A stretch of DNA of 64,000 nt, taken from NCBI RefSeq assembly GCF_013376455.1, contig NZ_CP045504.1:248001-312000 (forward strand), read 5' to 3'. The notes under the pieces were generated by a model, which was not told where the DNA came from, searched no databases, and saw nothing but the letters and a program-made list of their open reading frames with translations. Source of the DNA: Desulfolutivibrio sulfodismutans DSM 3696. GTDB taxonomy: Bacteria; Desulfobacterota; Desulfovibrionia; Desulfovibrionales; Desulfovibrionaceae. Positions 49,894-59,378 of the stretch are shown here, piece after piece (the stretch's first letter is position 1; each line of letters opens with the position of its first letter). A program made the translations under genes and the position numbers.

Positions 49894-50751
49894 CTACTCC
49901 CCCTCGACAATCCCCGGCAGAAACGCCACCTGCGGCTCGTCGCGGGGGACCGTGCGCCGGTAGCGGTACTTGGAATTGCCGACGAGGAGCGCCGCAGGCA
50001 CCACACGGCCCTCGGGGATGCCCAGGTGGCGCATAAGCTCCGGGCGATGCGACAGGGCGAACATGAGGTAGCCCGCAAAGCAGCTTCCCACCCCGTGGGC
50101 ATGGGCCACAATCTCAAACCAGGTGGTGGCGATGATGGCGTCGGTCACAGGCGTCACGCCGTCGTCCGGGACATGGGCGAACACCGCATGCGGCGCGCCG
50201 CGCGTCACCACGTCCTTGCCCTTGTCCACGGCCCGCACCGCCCCGGCCAGCTTCATGTTCCGGGCGAAGTCCGTCTTGGCCTTGACCTCGGCCCGCATCC
50301 ATTCGTTGACCTGCATCAGAAACGCGTTCACGGCCTGGCGTCCGTCCAGGATGGTCCACTGCACCTCCTGCCGGTTGTGGCCGGTGGGGGCGTGGCGCAC
50401 CGTGTCCAGGATGGCAGCGAAGGTCTCGCGCGTCACGGTGCAGGGCTTGAAGTTGCGGATGGAGCGCCGGGTCTTGAGGTGCGCGGCCAGGGCCTCGGGG
50501 GCCAGGGCGTTTTTACGGTCCACCAGGGGGAAGTCGTCAAAGGGCAGCAGGCTGTGGCGCAGGGCCCCGGCGGGACAGATGGCCACGCAGTGGCCGCAGC
50601 GGATACAGTGCTCCGCCTTGCCCGGCAGCGGATAGGGCAACTCGTCCGGGCCGTCCTGGCGTACCAGGCTGGCCGGGCAGGCCGCCGCGCACAGACCGTC
50701 GCGGCGGCACAGGTTTTCGTCGATGGTGAAAAGGGGCGGGGACGTCTCCAC
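49894..50751 (-). CDS. nitroreductase-family protein with N-terminal 2[4Fe-4S] ferredoxin domain (285 aa)
   Basis: The GTG start at 50751 lies one base after the typA stop and uses its GAGGAGG tail as ribosome-binding site. The N-terminus has two clusters, CRRDGLCAAACPASL and CIRCGHCVAICPAGAL. The nitroreductase domain follows (RRSIRNFKPCTV, RHAPTGHNRQEVQW, HAHGVGSCFAGYLMFA). Such fusions, common in anaerobes, pass electrons from ferredoxin to FMN; the physiological substrate is usually unknown. It is cotranscribed with typA by spacing. Confidence 0.88.
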   Translation of the reverse strand: METSPPLFTIDENLCRRDGLCAAACPASLVRQDGPDELPYPLPGKAEHCIRCGHCVAICPAGALRHSLLPFDDFPLVDRKNALAPEALAAHLKTRRSIRNFKPCTVTRETFAAILDTVRHAPTGHNRQEVQWTILDGRQAVNAFLMQVNEWMRAEVKAKTDFARNMKLAGAVRAVDKGKDVVTRGAPHAVFAHVPDDGVTPVTDAIIATTWFEIVAHAHGVGSCFAGYLMFALSHRPELMRHLGIPEGRVVPAALLVGNSKYRYRRTVPRDEPQVAFLPGIVEGE

Positions 50752-50752
50752 C

Positions 50753-52600
50753 CTACGCCTCCTCTTTGGCCTTTTTCTTCGCGCCGCCGATGACGTGGCG
50801 CTTCTGGGCCGACAGCTCCACCTTGCGCAGCCGGATGGACAGGGGGGTGACCTCGGCCAGTTCGTCCTCGCGGATGAAATGGATGGCCCGCTCCAGGGTC
50901 ATGGGCAGCACCGGGGTCAGGATGACGTTTTCATCCTTGCCCGAGGCCCGCATGTTGGTGAGCTTTTTTTCCTTGCAGGGATTGACGTTGATGTCGTTTT
51001 CCCGGTTGTGTTCGCCGACGATCATACCCTCGTAGACCGGGTCGCCCGGGCAGACGAAAAGCCTGCCGCGCGGCTCCAGGTTGAAGATGGCGTAGGGCAC
51101 GGCCGCGCCCGCCCGGTCGCAGACGATGGAGCCGGTGAAGCGTGACGGAAAGTCGCCCCGGTATTCCTCGTAGCCCAGGAAATAGGAGTTCATGATCCCG
51201 GTGCCCTTGGTGTCGGTCAAAAACTCGTCCCGGTAGCCGATCAGCCCCCGGGCCGGGATGGTGAATTCCAGGCGTACCCGGCCCGAGCCGTGGTTCACCA
51301 GGTTTTTCATGCGGCCCTTGCGGATGGACAGCTTCTCGGTGACGATGCCGGTGAACGACTCGTCGCAGTCGATGAACAGATGTTCGATGGGCTCTTTGCG
51401 CACCCCGTTTTCCATGCGGTAGATGACCTCGGGGCGTCCCACGGACAGCTCGAAGCCCTCGCGGCGCATGGTCTCGATGAGAATCGCCATCTGGAACTCG
51501 CCCCGGCCCTTGACCACGAAGCTGTCGCGCTCATCGCTCTCCTCCACGCGGATGGCCACGTTGAGCAGGGTTTCCTTGAACAGGCGTTCGCGGATGCGGG
51601 CGGACTGGACGTATTTGCCCTCGCGTCCGGCCAGAGGGGAGGTGTTGATGGTGAAGCGCATGGCCACCGTGGGGTCGTCCACGCTGATGCGTTTGAGGGC
51701 CGCGGTGGTCTCGGAGGAGCAGATGGTGTCCCCGATGGTCACCTCGTCCAGGCCGGAGATGACCACGATGTCGCCGGGATGGGCGGTCTCCGAGTCCACG
51801 ACCTTGAGGCCCTCGTAGACCTGAAGCCGGGTGACCCGAAGCGGCACGCGGCGGTTTTCCGCGTCGATGCGCACCAGGGAATCGTGGCTGCGGGCGGTCC
51901 CGGCCAGCACCCGGCCGATGGCCAGCCGTCCCAGGAAGTCGGAATAGCCCAGATCGGAGACCAGCATGGCGAAGGGTTTTTCCGGATCGCAGGCCGGGCC
52001 GGGAATCTCGGCGATGATGGTCTCGAAAAGCGGGGTGAGGTCAACGCCCTCTTCGTCAAGGGCGCGCATGGCCCGGCCTTCGCGGCCCACGGCGTAGAGC
52101 ACGGGGAATTCGAGCTGCTCTTCGTCGGCGTCCAGGTCGATGAACAGGTCGTAGATCTCGTTTAAGACCTCTTCCGGACGGGCGTCCTTGCGGTCGATCT
52201 TGTTCACGGCCACGATGACCCGAAGTCCGGCCTCCAGGGTTTTTTTGAGCACGAACCGGGTCTGGGGCAGGGGGCCTTCCGAGGCGTCCACCAGGAGCAC
52301 CGCGCCGTCGGCCATGGACAGGGCCCGTTCCACCTCGCCGCCGAAGTCGGCGTGGCCGGGGGTGTCGATGATGTTTATTTTGGTGTCCCGCCAGGTCACG
52401 GCGCAGTTTTTGGCGGCGATGGTGATGCCGCGTTCCCGCTCCAGGTCCATGCTGTCCATGATTCTTTCGGGGGCGTCCTGGCCTTCGCGGAACATTCCGC
52501 TTTGGCGGAACATGTGGTCCACCAGGGTGGTTTTGCCGTGGTCGACGTGGGCGATGATGGCGATGTTTCGGATGGAGTCGTTACGTGGCTGGGTTTTCAT
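50753..52600 (-). CDS. typA: ribosome-associated GTPase TypA/BipA
   Basis: 615 aa. Translation-factor G domain with IAHVDHGKTTLVDHMF (G1), ERGITI (G2), DTPGHADFGGEV (G3) and NKIDR (G4). Domains II, III and V and the BipA-specific C-terminal region follow (ARGLIGYRDEFLTDTKGTGI, REND INVNPCKEKKLTN). It binds the 70S A site and assists ribosome assembly or stress translation. GAGGACA precedes the ATG at 52600. The nitroreductase gene follows immediately. Confidence 0.95.
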   Translation of the reverse strand: MKTQPRNDSIRNIAIIAHVDHGKTTLVDHMFRQSGMFREGQDAPERIMDSMDLERERGITIAAKNCAVTWRDTKINIIDTPGHADFGGEVERALSMADGAVLLVDASEGPLPQTRFVLKKTLEAGLRVIVAVNKIDRKDARPEEVLNEIYDLFIDLDADEEQLEFPVLYAVGREGRAMRALDEEGVDLTPLFETIIAEIPGPACDPEKPFAMLVSDLGYSDFLGRLAIGRVLAGTARSHDSLVRIDAENRRVPLRVTRLQVYEGLKVVDSETAHPGDIVVISGLDEVTIGDTICSSETTAALKRISVDDPTVAMRFTINTSPLAGREGKYVQSARIRERLFKETLLNVAIRVEESDERDSFVVKGRGEFQMAILIETMRREGFELSVGRPEVIYRMENGVRKEPIEHLFIDCDESFTGIVTEKLSIRKGRMKNLVNHGSGRVRLEFTIPARGLIGYRDEFLTDTKGTGIMNSYFLGYEEYRGDFPSRFTGSIVCDRAGAAVPYAIFNLEPRGRLFVCPGDPVYEGMIVGEHNRENDINVNPCKEKKLTNMRASGKDENVILTPVLPMTLERAIHFIREDELAEVTPLSIRLRKVELSAQKRHVIGGAKKKAKEEA

Positions 52601-52727
52601 GGATGTCCTCGCGCAGGGTGAATAGGCCGCGCGGCTTTACGGTTTCATGACGGGAAAAGGGAGGAATGTCCTGCCGGGCGGCTCTTGTCGTCGAAAAACG
52701 AAGAAAAGACAATCCCCGCCGGAAGGA

Positions 52728-54440
52728 TTATCCGGGCAGGGGCAGGGTAAAGGTGAAAATGCTGCCCTTGCCGGGGGTGCTCTCGAACCAGATGCGGCCG
52801 CCGTGGGATTCCACGATATGCTTGCAGATGGGCAGCCCCAGGCCCGTTCCCTTGGGACGATCCGTGATCCCGCCGCGCACCTGGTTGAACTTTTCAAAGA
52901 TTTTTTCAAAATCCTTTTTGTGGATGCCGATGCCGGTGTCTGAGACGCTGATGCGCAGGAACTCGTCCTGGCTGACGGCGCACAGACCGATGGTTCCGTG
53001 GTCCGTGAATTTGACGGCGTTGGAGATGAGATTGACCAGAACCTGGATGATGCGGTCCCGGTCGCCCTGGATGGAGGGCAGGCCTTCGTCCAGGCAGCGC
53101 ACCATGCGGACGTCCTTGCCTTCCAGGAGCACCGAGGTGGAGGCCATGACCCGGCTGATGAGCTCGGAGGGATCTATGGCCTCCATGGTGAATTCCATGC
53201 GGCCCGATTCCAGTTTGGCCAGATCCAGGACATCGTTGATGAGATTGGTCAGACGCTCGCCCTCGGAGATGATGATGTCCAGGTTGCCGGACACCTGGCC
53301 GGTGGCCTTGTTCAGGCGTGGATCGGGAACCTCCAGGTTTTCGAAAATCTGCTTCAGTTTGCGTTGGATGATTTTTGAAAAGCCCAGGATGGAGGTCAGG
53401 GGCGTGCGGATTTCGTGGGACACCATGGACAGAAAATCGGACTTGGTGCGGTTGGCGGCCTCGGCGGCCTCTTCGGCCCGGCGGCGCTCCTGGACCTCGC
53501 GCATGAGGCGCTCGTTGGCCTGGTGGAGTTCCCGGGTGCGTTCCTCGACCCGTTTTTCCAGGAGGGCGTGGGCGTCCCGCAGGGCGTCTTCGGCCATTTT
53601 GCGGGCGGTGATGTCCTCGCAGGAGCCTTCCAGAAAAAGCGGCAGGCCGGACGCATCGCGCTCCACCCGGATATTGAGGGAGACCCAGATGGTGCGGCCG
53701 GACTTGTGCCGGAAGCGGGCCGGAAAATTGGTGGCCCCGCCACGGGCCTTGAGCAGTTGTATGAGCCGGTCGCGGTCGCCCGTGTCGGCGTAGATCTGGG
53801 AGCGGATGTCCGTGACCTCGGCCAAAAGCCTCTCGGGCGTTCCGTAGCCCAAAAGGGTGGCCATGGCCGGATTGGCGCTGGTGAAGCGGCCCGCCGGGGT
53901 GGAGGTGAAAAAGCCCTCCACGGCGTTTTCCACAATGCTGCGGTAGCGGTCCTCGGCCCGGCGCAGGGCGCGTTCGGCTTTTTTGCGCTCGGAGATGTCC
54001 CGGGCCACCACCACGGCCTTGCGTTGCGTGGGGCTTTGGGCCACCCGGATGGTCATTTCCACCGGAACCAGGGCCCCGTCGGGGCTGGCCATGTCCGTGG
54101 CCAGGGGGGCGTCGGTTCCCTGGGCGGCCAGGACGGCCGCGACCCGGGCCGCCGCCTTGGGACGCAGAAAATCGGAGAACGCCGCGCCGATGATGCGGCC
54201 CTTGTCCCGGCCCAGCAGGGACGGGGCGGAGCCGGCGGCGTCGAGAATGCGGCCGCTGTCCGCGTCCACGAGGAAAATGGCGTCGTTGCTTTGGTCGAGC
54301 AGTTCGCGGAACCGCTCAAGCTCGGCAAGCCGCTCGGACAGCTCCGGATAATAGCTCTTGCTTAGGGAACCTTCCCCAAGCCCGATGAGCTTTTCCCGGG
54401 AGGCGTTCCAATCAGGCGCGGAATCGGCAGGCGGCTTCAT
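52728..54440 (-). CDS. cytoplasmic PAS-PAS sensor histidine kinase (570 aa)
   Basis: No membrane helix. PAS 1 spans about 45-150 and PAS 2 about 165-280, each with a PAC-like tail (ARDISERKKAE, CEDITARKMAE). A coiled coil (285-330) leads to the HisKA domain with His342 in SHEIRTPLTS. The ATPase domain has N-box NLISNAVKFTD, G1 DTGIGIHKKD and G2 GTGLGLPI. No receiver is attached or adjacent. The first 29 bp overlap the end of the alcohol dehydrogenase gene, suggesting coupled translation. Confidence 0.9.
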   Translation of the reverse strand: MKPPADSAPDWNASREKLIGLGEGSLSKSYYPELSERLAELERFRELLDQSNDAIFLVDADSGRILDAAGSAPSLLGRDKGRIIGAAFSDFLRPKAAARVAAVLAAQGTDAPLATDMASPDGALVPVEMTIRVAQSPTQRKAVVVARDISERKKAERALRRAEDRYRSIVENAVEGFFTSTPAGRFTSANPAMATLLGYGTPERLLAEVTDIRSQIYADTGDRDRLIQLLKARGGATNFPARFRHKSGRTIWVSLNIRVERDASGLPLFLEGSCEDITARKMAEDALRDAHALLEKRVEERTRELHQANERLMREVQERRRAEEAAEAANRTKSDFLSMVSHEIRTPLTSILGFSKIIQRKLKQIFENLEVPDPRLNKATGQVSGNLDIIISEGERLTNLINDVLDLAKLESGRMEFTMEAIDPSELISRVMASTSVLLEGKDVRMVRCLDEGLPSIQGDRDRIIQVLVNLISNAVKFTDHGTIGLCAVSQDEFLRISVSDTGIGIHKKDFEKIFEKFNQVRGGITDRPKGTGLGLPICKHIVESHGGRIWFESTPGKGSIFTFTLPLPG

Positions 54441-55608
54441 ACAGGGACCGGATGTCCTCGACGGTTGGCTGGCGAGGGTTGGTGATCATGCACGGGTCGT
54501 TGATGGCCTTGGCCGACAACTCGGCGAGTTCGCTGGGGCGCACGCCCAGGTCGCTTAGGGTCTGGTCCACCCCGGCGGCGGTCTTGAGGGCGCGCAGGGC
54601 GGCGACCACGGCCTGCTTTTTTTCATCCTCGGCCATGTCCGGTTCGATGTGCGCCCCCAGGATTTTGGCGATGTCCGTATATCGCCCGGGGGCGCTGGAA
54701 TAATTGTAGGCCGTCACGTGGTCAAGCAAAATGGCGTTGCATTGGCCGTGGGGCAGATCCAGAAATCCCCCCAGGCTGTGGGCCATGGCGTGCACCGCGC
54801 CCAAAATGGCGTTGGAAAAGGCCAGTCCCGCGTAAAGGCTGGCGAACATCATGCCGGATCGGGCCGCCTGATCGTCAGGATGGCGTATGGCCGACACCAG
54901 ATGGTCGCGCACCAATTCCACGGCCTTGACGGCGAAGAGGTCGGTGATCGGGGAATGGGCGTTGGAGACGTAGGCCTCGATGGCGTGGGTCAGGGCGTCC
55001 AGGCCGGTATGCGCCGTCAGTTCGGGGTCCATGGTGCCGGTGGGCAGGGGGTCGATCAAGGCCGCGTCGGGGATCACGGTCTTGCTGACGATGGCGATTT
55101 TGACCTTGCGCTTGGTGTCGTTGATAATGGCGAACTGGGACACGTCGGCCCCGGTGCCGGAGGTGGTGGGCACGCAGACAAGCGGCGGGCCGGGCTTGCG
55201 CACATTGTCCACGCCCTCGAATTCCAGGACGTGGCGGTCGTTGGTGCACACGATGCCGATGGCCTTGGCGCAGTCCATGGGGCTGCCGCCGCCCACGGCC
55301 ACAATGGCGTCGCAGTCCTCGCGGCGGTAGACCTCGGCCCCGGCCATGACCTCATAGTCGCGGGGATTGGGGGTGACGTCGGCGAAGATGGTGGTGGAGA
55401 CGCCCGCCTCGCGCAGGCTGTCGATGACCTGCCCGGCCCAGCCCAGGCGGATGAGGTTGGGGCCGGTGACCACCAGGGCCTTCTTGACCCGGAGATTTCT
55501 GGCGTAGCGTCCGGCCAGGCGGGCCGAGCCCGGGCCGAACACGAACTCCGGAGCCACGAATTTGCGCAGTTCCGTCGTCGCTTCGTGGGTCACGTCGTAC
55601 TCCTTCAT
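54412..55608 (-). CDS. iron-containing alcohol dehydrogenase (398 aa)
   Basis: Group III ADH: NAD-binding DAIVAVGGGSPMDCAKAIG and PTTSGTGADVSQFAI, then the metal site with Asp/His ligands in TGLDALTHAIEAYVS, HAMAHSLGGFLDLPHGQCNA. It oxidises or produces primary alcohols and fits ethanol or other alcohol metabolism of sulfate reducers. The ATG at 55608 has only a distant purine box. It is followed by, and overlaps, the histidine kinase gene. Confidence 0.92.
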   Translation of the reverse strand: MKEYDVTHEATTELRKFVAPEFVFGPGSARLAGRYARNLRVKKALVVTGPNLIRLGWAGQVIDSLREAGVSTTIFADVTPNPRDYEVMAGAEVYRREDCDAIVAVGGGSPMDCAKAIGIVCTNDRHVLEFEGVDNVRKPGPPLVCVPTTSGTGADVSQFAIINDTKRKVKIAIVSKTVIPDAALIDPLPTGTMDPELTAHTGLDALTHAIEAYVSNAHSPITDLFAVKAVELVRDHLVSAIRHPDDQAARSGMMFASLYAGLAFSNAILGAVHAMAHSLGGFLDLPHGQCNAILLDHVTAYNYSSAPGRYTDIAKILGAHIEPDMAEDEKKQAVVAALRALKTAAGVDQTLSDLGVRPSELAELSAKAINDPCMITNPRQPTVEDIRSLYEAACRFRA

Positions 55609-55767
55609 GCGAACAGGCGGTTGCGGTTTCCTGCAAGTGAATGCCGGAGCATGCTACACGGCTTTTACCGCGTCGAAAAGCATTCTTCTGAAGCGTCAGG
55701 GGGACGGGCCCCTGGCGCAATACAAACACATCAGCGCCGTTATGGAAAAAGACGCTCCCGCAGGATG

Positions 55768-56580
55768 TCAGGAGGGCGGGCCGCCGCTTCCGTCGCGGAC
55801 GCCGCGCACGGGCCTGGGGATGCCCTCGGGACCGCACACGGCGACCCCCATGTCGGCCAGCCCCTGGCGGACCTCGGGGGACGACAGCACAGCGATCTCC
55901 TGTTCCCGGGCCTGATTGTAGGCCGAGATGCGGCAAAGTTCCGTATCGTTTTGCCCGGGATGGCACATGAGTTCCACCACGGCCGTGTCGGGCAGCGGGG
56001 CGAAGGCCGCTGCCACCAGTTCCAGGAACCGCCCGGGGGTCAGATCCTGGCCGAAAAAGTCGGTGATGAAGGCGTCGGCGTACGGCGCGCCAGCCGCCCG
56101 CAAGGCGGCGGCCATGGCCGGGTTGGTGGCCCTGGCCGGGATGCCGAGCCGCACGGCAATCTCCAGATAGACCGGGAACACGTCGGGCCGTTTGTGGACA
56201 TGGTGATGGGTGTCCATGTGGGAGGGGCTGACCCCGCAGGACCGCAGCAGATCGAGCTGGGCCTGCCATTCCCGGCGTATCTCGTCCGCCGATGCCTGGC
56301 CGATGTCCATGCGCTTGCGCGGGAATACGCCTTCGGCGGTCACCAGGGAGGGGACGTCCCCGGGCGGCAGGCAGGGGGCGTGGCCGCCGGTCAACTGGAA
56401 ATGGATGCCCATGCGCCCGGAAAGCGCATCGGCGTGGGCCGTGATGCGGGCCGCCGCGCCGGCCGGGCGGGTCATGGCCGTGGTGGCCCGGACCAGCCCG
56501 TGCTCCATGGCCTGGAGGATGCCCCGGCAGACGCCGTCGGTCAGGGCGAAGTCATCGGCGTTGATCATGAGGCGGCGCAT
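55768..56580 (-). CDS. YdjC/ChbG-family carbohydrate deacetylase (270 aa)
   Basis: Metal-dependent deacetylase: the Asp pair in MINADDFALTDGV, the His cluster in HMDTHHHVHKRPDVF and MCHPGQND near the end. The family removes acetyl groups from diacetylchitobiose (ChbG) or from hopanoid-linked sugars (HpnK); which applies here is open, and no hopanoid gene is adjacent. AAGGAG precedes ATG 56580. It stands between the dehydrogenase and elbB on the same strand. Confidence 0.85.
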   Translation of the reverse strand: MRRLMINADDFALTDGVCRGILQAMEHGLVRATTAMTRPAGAAARITAHADALSGRMGIHFQLTGGHAPCLPPGDVPSLVTAEGVFPRKRMDIGQASADEIRREWQAQLDLLRSCGVSPSHMDTHHHVHKRPDVFPVYLEIAVRLGIPARATNPAMAAALRAAGAPYADAFITDFFGQDLTPGRFLELVAAAFAPLPDTAVVELMCHPGQNDTELCRISAYNQAREQEIAVLSSPEVRQGLADMGVAVCGPEGIPRPVRGVRDGSGGPPS

Positions 56581-56662
56581 GATGCTCCTTGTGCTTGCAT
56601 CGACGGGACAGACTTCATGGCGTCAAGCCATCAGGGTTCCCGTCGCGAAACGTGCCCCGTGA

Positions 56663-56702
56663 CGGGATTCCAAAGGGCGAAAGCCCTTTGGCCGCCGGAG
56701 GC
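56663..56702 (-). terminator. CCAAAGGG-type hairpin repeat downstream of elbB
   Basis: CCAAAGGGC (56670-56678) pairs with GCCCTTTGG (56683-56691); the copy ends GCCGCCGGAGGC three bases from the elbB stop. On the minus strand it is the first structure after that gene. Confidence 0.6.
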
Positions 56703-56705
56703 ATA

Positions 56706-57371
56706 TCATTTCGTATTCTGTTGTGAGCGCCGCACGATTTCGGCCACGAACTTTTCGATGCCCCGGGCCACGTCGGCGATGCCGGGCCCGAGCATGTAGG
56801 CCGGGGTGGTCACGAGGTTGAGCGTCTCGTCCACCACGATGTCGTCCACGGCGCACTCCACATGCACCGCCCCGGTTTTTTCCAGGGCCTTGGCCGTGCC
56901 CATGTCGTTGCCGATGGTCAGGCGCGGCTTTTTGGCCCCGAGCACCAGTCCCAGCACCACCGGGGCGATGCAGATGGCCCCCACGGGCTTGCCCGCCTCG
57001 TGGACCTCGCGGATGACCCGGGCCACCTCGGGATGGGCCGCGCCGTCCGGGCCTTTGGTCGCGAAATCGCACAGGTTCTTGGCCACACCGTTGCCGCCGG
57101 GCAGGATCAGGGCGTCGAAATCCGCACCCCGGGCCGTGGCCACGTCGGCGATGTTGCCGCGGGCGATGCGGGCCGACTCCATAAGGACGTTTCGCGTCTC
57201 GCCCATGGGCTTTTTGGTCAGGAAATTCACGGCAGCGAAGGGGACGTCCGGGGCGAAGATCTTTGTCGTGGCCCCGGCCTGGGCCAGATAGAGGAGCGTC
57301 AGGACGGATTCGTGGATTTCCGCGCCGTCGATGTTGCCGCAGCCGGCCAAAATGACGCCGATGGTGGGCAT
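56706..57371 (-). CDS. elbB: isoprenoid-biosynthesis glyoxalase ElbB (DJ-1/PfpI superfamily)
   Basis: 221 aa, close to the usual 217-220. The start GVILAGCGNIDGAEIHESV and NFLTKKPMGETRNVLMESAR are family hallmarks. The superfamily's nucleophilic Cys lies in GAICIAPVVLG, with the helper residues in PGGNGVAKNL. ElbB has weak glyoxalase activity; its link to isoprenoids comes from genetic work in E. coli. AGGAGG precedes ATG 57371. Confidence 0.92.
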   Translation of the reverse strand: MPTIGVILAGCGNIDGAEIHESVLTLLYLAQAGATTKIFAPDVPFAAVNFLTKKPMGETRNVLMESARIARGNIADVATARGADFDALILPGGNGVAKNLCDFATKGPDGAAHPEVARVIREVHEAGKPVGAICIAPVVLGLVLGAKKPRLTIGNDMGTAKALEKTGAVHVECAVDDIVVDETLNLVTTPAYMLGPGIADVARGIEKFVAEIVRRSQQNTK

Positions 57372-57505
57372 GGTCGCCTCCTGTGTCGTTGTGGACGTGG
57401 CGTAGCGTGTGGAGCAGATGCAGATGTGTAGCCAGCGGGATGTGATTCGTCAAATGGGGACCGGGCCATGGGGACCATTCCTGGCGCGTTGCAATTCCCG
57501 GGAAT

Positions 57506-58756
57506 ATGACGCACAAGCGGCGCATGGCCGGTCAACGCGTCCTTTCCCCTCTCCTTCTGGGCGACACCACGCTTCGCGACGGCGAACAGATGCCCGGGGC
57601 CATGCTCGACCCTGCCGATAAGCTCGCCGTGGCCCGGGCCTTGGCTGCCGCCGGGGTGGATCTCATCGAGGCCGGGTTCCCGGCCGTGTCGCGCACCGAG
57701 GCGGCGGCCGTGGGGCTTGTGGCCCAGGCGGCGGGCGATTTTTTGGGGCCGGGCGGCGTGGGGGATTCGGGCGGGCCGGTCATCGCGGCCCTGTGCCGGG
57801 CCCTTCACCGGGACATCGACGCCGCGCGCGAGGCCCTGGCCGACGCGCCGCCCAGGCGCCGGGCGGCCAACATCTTTTTGTCCGCCAGCCCCCTGCACCG
57901 CCGCTACAAGCTGAAAAAATCCAAGGCCGACATCCTGGTCATGGCCGCCCGGGCCGTGGAATACGCCCGGAAATCTTTCGATTACGTCAATTTCAGCGCC
58001 GAGGACGCCAGCCGCACCGAACCCGGCTATCTGGTGCGGCTCTACGAGGCGGCCATATCCGCCGGGGCCACCTCCATCGGCTTCCCGGACACGCTGGGGG
58101 TGCTCACCCCGGACGAGGTGAAGGAGCGGCTGGAATTTTTGCGCGCCCATGTCCGGGGCCTTAGCGGCGTGTTGCTGGGGGTGCATTTTCACGACGACCT
58201 GGGGCTGGCCACGGCCAACACCCTGGCGGCCATCCAGGCCGGGGCGGACATGGCGCACTGCACCGTGGGCGGCATCGGGGAGCGGGCCGGGAACGCGGCC
58301 CTGGAGGAGACGGCGACGGTCCTGACCCTACGTCCGGACCTGTACGGCCGCTCCATCCACCTGGACGCCGCCAAACTCGCCCCCCTGTGCCGCCTGGTGG
58401 CGGACTTGACGGGCATTCCCACCCCGCCCAACAAGGCCGTGTGCGGGGAAAACGCCTTCGCCACGGGGGCGGGCGTGCACCAGGACGGGCTGCTCAAGCA
58501 TCCGGACACCTATCTGCCGTATCCGCCCCAGACCGTGGGAGCGGGACCGGCCCGCATCGTGCTGTCGAAACACAGTGGCCGGGCGGCCTTGCGGCTGCGG
58601 CTGGAACAGTTGGGGGTGGTCCTGGACGAGGCCCGGCTGACGGCCGTAAGCGAGGCGCTCAAAAACGCCTCCAAGGCGGAATGGGGGGATGAGGCGGGGC
58701 TTTTGGAAAGGGTGGCGGGGGAGCTTGTCGGCGGCAGGAAGCGGCTTTTGGGCTAG
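57506..58756 (+). CDS. 2-isopropylmalate synthase-like enzyme without the regulatory domain (416 aa)
   Basis: Claisen-type DRE-TIM metallolyase: DTTLRDGEQMPGAML carries the metal and catalytic residues, and HFHDDLGLATANTLAAIQAG has the metal-binding His pair. ASPLHRRYKLKKSKADIL, NFSAEDASRTEPGYL and GGIGERAGNAALEE match the LeuA branch. The ENAFATGAGVHQDGLLKHPD region is kept, but the C-terminal leucine-binding domain of full LeuA is absent. It may make isopropylmalate without feedback, or act on another 2-oxo acid, such as homocitrate synthesis linked to nitrogenase. It is monocistronic. Confidence 0.82.
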   Translation: MTHKRRMAGQRVLSPLLLGDTTLRDGEQMPGAMLDPADKLAVARALAAAGVDLIEAGFPAVSRTEAAAVGLVAQAAGDFLGPGGVGDSGGPVIAALCRALHRDIDAAREALADAPPRRRAANIFLSASPLHRRYKLKKSKADILVMAARAVEYARKSFDYVNFSAEDASRTEPGYLVRLYEAAISAGATSIGFPDTLGVLTPDEVKERLEFLRAHVRGLSGVLLGVHFHDDLGLATANTLAAIQAGADMAHCTVGGIGERAGNAALEETATVLTLRPDLYGRSIHLDAAKLAPLCRLVADLTGIPTPPNKAVCGENAFATGAGVHQDGLLKHPDTYLPYPPQTVGAGPARIVLSKHSGRAALRLRLEQLGVVLDEARLTAVSEALKNASKAEWGDEAGLLERVAGELVGGRKRLLG

Positions 58757-58862
58757 CGCGGGAGAGTAACCGGCCGGGGGCCGGGAGAGAAGAGGAGAAG
58801 GAAGGGCCGCATTGCGGCGGCAACAACGGCCCTGTTCTGGGGCGATGCCCCATCCCTCCCGT

Positions 58863-59351
58863 TCAGCGTTTCTCCGGGAAGGGCCGCAACACCAGGGTAA
58901 GCCGCAGCATGTCCTTGAGTTGGATGCCGTCTTCAAAGATGGGTTCCGGGTAGTTCGTAAGAAAAAAATTCGTGTCAATCCCCGTGACCCGAAATCCCTG
59001 CCGCTGATAAAACGCCAGTTGATAGCCGAACGTTCCCGTCCCAACCTCAAGGCGGCAGGCCCCTTCCTCTCTGAATACGGAAATGACGTGGCCGAGAAGC
59101 GTGGTCCCGATTCCTCTTTGTTGCCGGGAAGGCGCCACGGCGATGTTCATGATTTCATACGCCGCATCTGAAAGAGGGATGACTGCGCATACAGCGACAG
59201 GCGACGGCCCGGAATATGCCGCGAAGCAGCGTGAGCGCGGCAGATATGCCGTGACCTTGGCCTCGGACGGGTCCGCCAGAAGCAACAGTTCCCGTGGAGC
59301 GTCCGCCGGGGATATCTCCGCGATGCGAGGTGAAAGATCGCTGCTTTTCAT
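58863..59351 (-). CDS. GNAT-family N-acetyltransferase (162 aa)
   Basis: The acetyl-CoA-binding motif is intact: IMNIAVAPSRQQRGIGTTLLGHVI, with the pyrophosphate loop QQRGIG, followed by the beta-5/alpha-4 region GYQLAFYQRQGFRVTG. The acceptor is not predictable. It lies 27 bp downstream of the LOG gene on the same strand. Confidence 0.85.
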   Translation of the reverse strand: MKSSDLSPRIAEISPADAPRELLLLADPSEAKVTAYLPRSRCFAAYSGPSPVAVCAVIPLSDAAYEIMNIAVAPSRQQRGIGTTLLGHVISVFREEGACRLEVGTGTFGYQLAFYQRQGFRVTGIDTNFFLTNYPEPIFEDGIQLKDMLRLTLVLRPFPEKR

Positions 59352-59378
59352 GTGCCTACGTTTCGTGGCGTGTCGTGA

